Assembly (NCBI GenBank): GCA_016271365.2
Contig: CM028129.1
Location: forward strand, 1,002,305,501 to 1,002,369,500
Length of the DNA stretch: 64,000 nt
DNA from: Neoceratodus forsteri
Lineage: Eukaryota > Chordata > Ceratodontiformes > Ceratodontidae
Direction: 5' to 3'
The notes under the pieces were generated by a model, which was given only the letters and a program-made list of their open reading frames with translations, was not told the origin of the DNA and ran no database searches. Both the position numbers and the translations under genes were made by a program. Shown piece by piece: positions 61,588 through 64,000 of the stretch. The stretch's first letter is position 1, and each line of letters opens with the position of its first letter.

Positions 61588-62435
61588 ATTCCCACCCACC
61601 TTCCCCTCTTGGGCGCCGCCTCCACCCTACTTGCCCTTCCCCTCTTTGAGTCTGATTGGGGGCAGAGTCCCCCTGATACCTCAGGGCCCTCTGTTGAGTG
61701 GGGTCTTTGCCCTGGCCTTGGAAGGAACTCCCTGGGATTCTCACTGGGGTGCACTGTGGTTGCTTCTTTTTCTGACACGAATATTCCATTTTGCTTCCTA
61801 TTCTTGAAGTAGGGACTGTATCAGTGCATCTTGTGAGAGAACCTGTAGGGATCGTCCTCCCCCTCTGTTTTTCTCCCTTTCCCTCTACCTTAGAGGTCAT
61901 TCTGGACAGAGTTCTCTCCTGTTTAAGGCCCCCCCCGACTAAGCCATCAGGCGTTAAGCTGTAGAGGACAGTGTCCCAGGACTTTCATCCCACTTGTGGA
62001 TTTAGGGGTGAGAAGGGGGAGAGGCTATATCCCCCATGTTTTATATTCTCCAAGACCATTTCAAATTCTCTTGTCTGGACCTCCATCCAGTGGTCCCTGA
62101 AGTTGACGGGATCCTTGCACCTGTGTCTTCATACATTCAGGTTTTTGAGGCTGAAACAAGTCAATGGTTTCCAACTCAGCATGGCTGATAACTCCCCCTC
62201 CCCTTCTGTCCCAGCGTATACTGTATCTTTCTCTCTCTCCTTCTTTCTCCCTCTCCTGTCCTGCCGTGCAAGGGTTGGTGCCCTTGGCCTCTTAGGGCAA
62301 AAAGTTCAATCCCTCTGTTCTCTGGTTGGCTACTTCCTTTTTCAGTTTATATCCTTTCCTTTTCCTATCCCTCGGCTCTCTTGCCTCACCTTGATTTTCT
62401 CTATCCCTGTTTGTTTCATCCTCTCCAGCAGTACG
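61588..62435 (+). other. C6 spacer between ICR and right terminus
   Basis: About 0.85 kb. Pyrimidine-rich, with CT runs 62195-62270 and 62350-62430. A 189-codon open frame (61971-62540) lies here but resembles neither Gag nor pol and is not shared with C1 to C3. Confidence 0.55.
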
Positions 62436-62656
62436 GAACTGCGGTGGAGGAGGAGTCTGCGGCGCCTAACAGCCAACCTTTGTGCACCACGCAATGCATG
62501 GGCCCTGTGGTCGGCGCCGTTGGCGTCGACTCCTCCCTGATAAAAACCAAAAACAAAACTCCCATACAGTTGCGCAACTCTGGCTTACATCCAGCAGTAA
62601 TGAATGGTGAAGATACAAGAGAAGATAAAGAATTATGGTAGGTGCGTAATTTTCAT
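62436..62656. repeat. Right inverted terminus of C6
   Basis: AACTGCGGTGGAGGAGGAGT, GCGTCGACTCCTCC, an A-rich tract (62540-62560), CAGTAATGAATGGTGAAGAT and the terminal TTATGGTAGGTGCGTAATTT, then TCAT. It matches C3 24281-24495. Confidence 0.8.
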
Positions 62657-64000
62657 TCTAGGGAAATGGATATGTTGTTGAATCCGCACTTCATGGCAGG
62701 TTCCTTGCCGCTTTAAATCTTGCCGGAAGGTCTTCAAGCTGGCTCCTCCCACCTACCCGGGTGGTAATACTCTTGGCTCCACCCCATGATGCCAGATCTT
62801 CCTTACCACTTGGAAGCTCAGGTTCTCTCCTTAGCGCTCTGCATTTTAGGCCTGGATCCAAACTCGTCGGTAAAAAAGACGAAACTTATTCTTAAATTTT
62901 CTAGACTTCGATCTGTTTCTTCCTTTGCAGCTGCGATGGATAAGTCGACTCCCAGATTTCGGTGATGCCCATGTGGGCAGAAAATGTCTTGGACCGATCC
63001 GCACTCCACGTGCATCTATTGCCTTGGACTCGATCACGATCCGCAGGCCTGCAAATTGTGCAAGTCCTTCTCTTTCAACGTCCTCAAAGACCGTGTTGCC
63101 AGACTCCAACTTGGGCGCCCTGAGAGATGTGTTCCTCCGGTGAAGTCAAAGGAGGCCCGTTGGGCGGTGTCTGTGGCAGCAGGCTCGGCTGAGCAACTTG
63201 AGCAGATGATCGCCCTCGAGGAGGAGGTGGTCCAAGCCACATCTTCGTCTTCCTCGGCCGCGGCATTTATCCCACTTTCCTTGGGCTCCTCCTACACTGC
63301 TTCTTTTTAGGAGCTTTGTCAATCCCTCTGTATAAAAGGTGAGGGTCCATCGGGACATTCCTCTCGGTCCAAGAAGAAGGACTCGAAGGGTAAGTCCCAC
63401 CGTCGGCATTCTTGGGAGCGGGAGAGGTCCCCTTCCCCGGACAGTCGACACTTGACTTGATCGAGGTTAACGGCTGACCCGCTTGCTTTCCTGATGTCCC
63501 CATCAGGTCAGCCAGCCGAGACACCCATCAAGCGGTTGAGTTTTTCTCGACCCGTCAAATGGGCTGTCTACTGGAGAAGCTGACAACCCTTCTTCACCAG
63601 TTCCCTCGGTGGAAACCGAAGACTTGCATGCACCTCCTGTGGTGAAGTCCCCGGTTAAGGTTCCCACGCCAAGGGAGGAACAGGTTTCCCACGCTCCCTC
63701 CCAGACTCACCCTCGGAAACACTGATGGTCTCGGGCTCAGACTTCTTGGTCCAGCTGATCCCACTGACACCGGCGGTCTTGATCTCTGCACTGAGGAAAG
63801 CGGCAGCGCCGCTCGTCCTCATCTTCTTTCTTCTCGGAGGAAAGGCTTCAGCGCAAATTGCATCGATGCCACGAGGACTTGATGTGGCAGCAGCTCCTTC
63901 TGACAGGGAACAAGCTGACACCGTCGCCTTCCCCAGCCATTAAGTGGCTGTCATCTGAGTGGCCGAAACAACCCCTCATGGTCATCGAGGAGCCGAAGCC
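62657..64000 (+). mobile_element. DIRS element D2, family D, left part
   Basis: Starts CTAGGGAAATGGATATGTTG, as predicted by the D1 ICR, immediately after the right end of C6. The left inverted terminus runs to about 62810 and pairs with 39125-39351. Gag begins near 62934 and runs out of the window. Confidence 0.75.
62934..64000 (+). pseudogene. DIRS Gag, family D (D2), N-terminal part
   Basis: ATG 62934 follows a strong acceptor-like TTTCTTCCTTTGCAG (62916-62930). MDKSTPRFR, then a TGA (62961-62963) exactly where other families have Arg, then CPCGQKMSWTDPHSTCIYCL and GLDHDPQACKLC (62965-63061), the same Cys/His module as in A and C. A helical segment (DRVARLQLGRPERC), an acidic patch (EQMIALEEEVVQ, 63202-63237), a TAG at 63308, then Ser/Arg/His-rich sequence (HSWERERSPSPD near 63410-63440). 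The rest is outside the window. Confidence 0.68.

Larger units (their letters stand above)
58132..62656 (+). mobile_element. DIRS element C6, gag-only family C, both ends present
   Basis: Left end ATCTTCCCTTATCAGTCTTC at 58132, T-tract (58198-58208), leader, Gag (58486-61225), ICR (61489-61587), pyrimidine-rich spacer and right end TAATTTTCAT at 62656. Total about 4.5 kb. It is the only family C copy with both ends in the window, and it lacks RT, RNase H and YR. Confidence 0.8.

Noticed and set aside
61971..62540. 189-codon open frame in the C6 spacer as an accessory gene
   Set aside because: Not present in the C1, C2 or C3 spacers. Its Phe/Leu/Ser content comes from the CT-rich DNA.
1..64000. 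Retroviral or LTR-retrotransposon proteins (integrase, aspartic protease, Env)
   Set aside because: No DDE integrase, DTG/DSG protease or envelope motif was found. Direct LTRs are absent, the termini are inverted, and recombinase motifs are present instead.

Overview
This window holds no recognisable host gene. It is an almost solid block of transposable elements from a vertebrate nuclear genome. Most of it is DIRS-type retrotransposons, which have a tyrosine recombinase and no integrase or LTR. The rest is a CR1-type LINE, a minus-strand L1/Tx1-like LINE, two SINE-like insertions, a short Penelope-like fragment and a roughly 295-bp satellite array. DIRS abundance together with CR1 and Tx1-like LINEs suggests an amphibian with a large genome (caecilian or salamander). 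This is inference; turtle, tuatara, lungfish and coelacanth are not excluded.

I sorted the DIRS copies into four families by the hairpin of their internal complementary region (ICR). A (inner arm CAAGAGC...GCTCTTG) and B (GTGTGAATGAGTGG) carry Gag, RT, RNase H, a Dam-methyltransferase-like domain and a tyrosine recombinase (YR). C (AGTAATGAATGG) carries Gag only in every copy seen. D (GTGTGGGTGAACAAC) is present as partial copies. Every reading frame is interrupted, so all are treated as pseudogenes.

Layout. 1-2277: 3' part of element C1. 2278-17022: host element B0, split by A1 (2860-14318), which is itself split by the full-length B1 (4864-10705). 17023-24495: two joined gag-only copies, C2 and C3. 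24496-25330: unclassified and DIRS-like scraps. 25331-35425: CR1 LINE, split by full-length A3 (26222-32281). 35426-40613: truncated A2, then D1, B3 and D3 pieces. 40614-45118: AT-rich DNA with a large inverted repeat, the satellite array, a 98-bp duplication and the Penelope-like fragment. 45119-45372: SINE. 45373-49044: minus-strand L1/Tx1-like LINE. 49045-64000: a second nest, C5 split by B2 (49361-55883), then C4, C6 and the left part of D2.

In the autonomous families Gag would package the RNA, RT/RNase H copies it into DNA using the inverted termini and the ICR, and YR integrates the circle without target duplication. Family C has the termini, ICR and Gag but no enzymes, so it probably depends on enzymes supplied in trans by another family. 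Element borders were found by matching termini to ICRs by eye and are good to roughly 5-20 bases unless stated.
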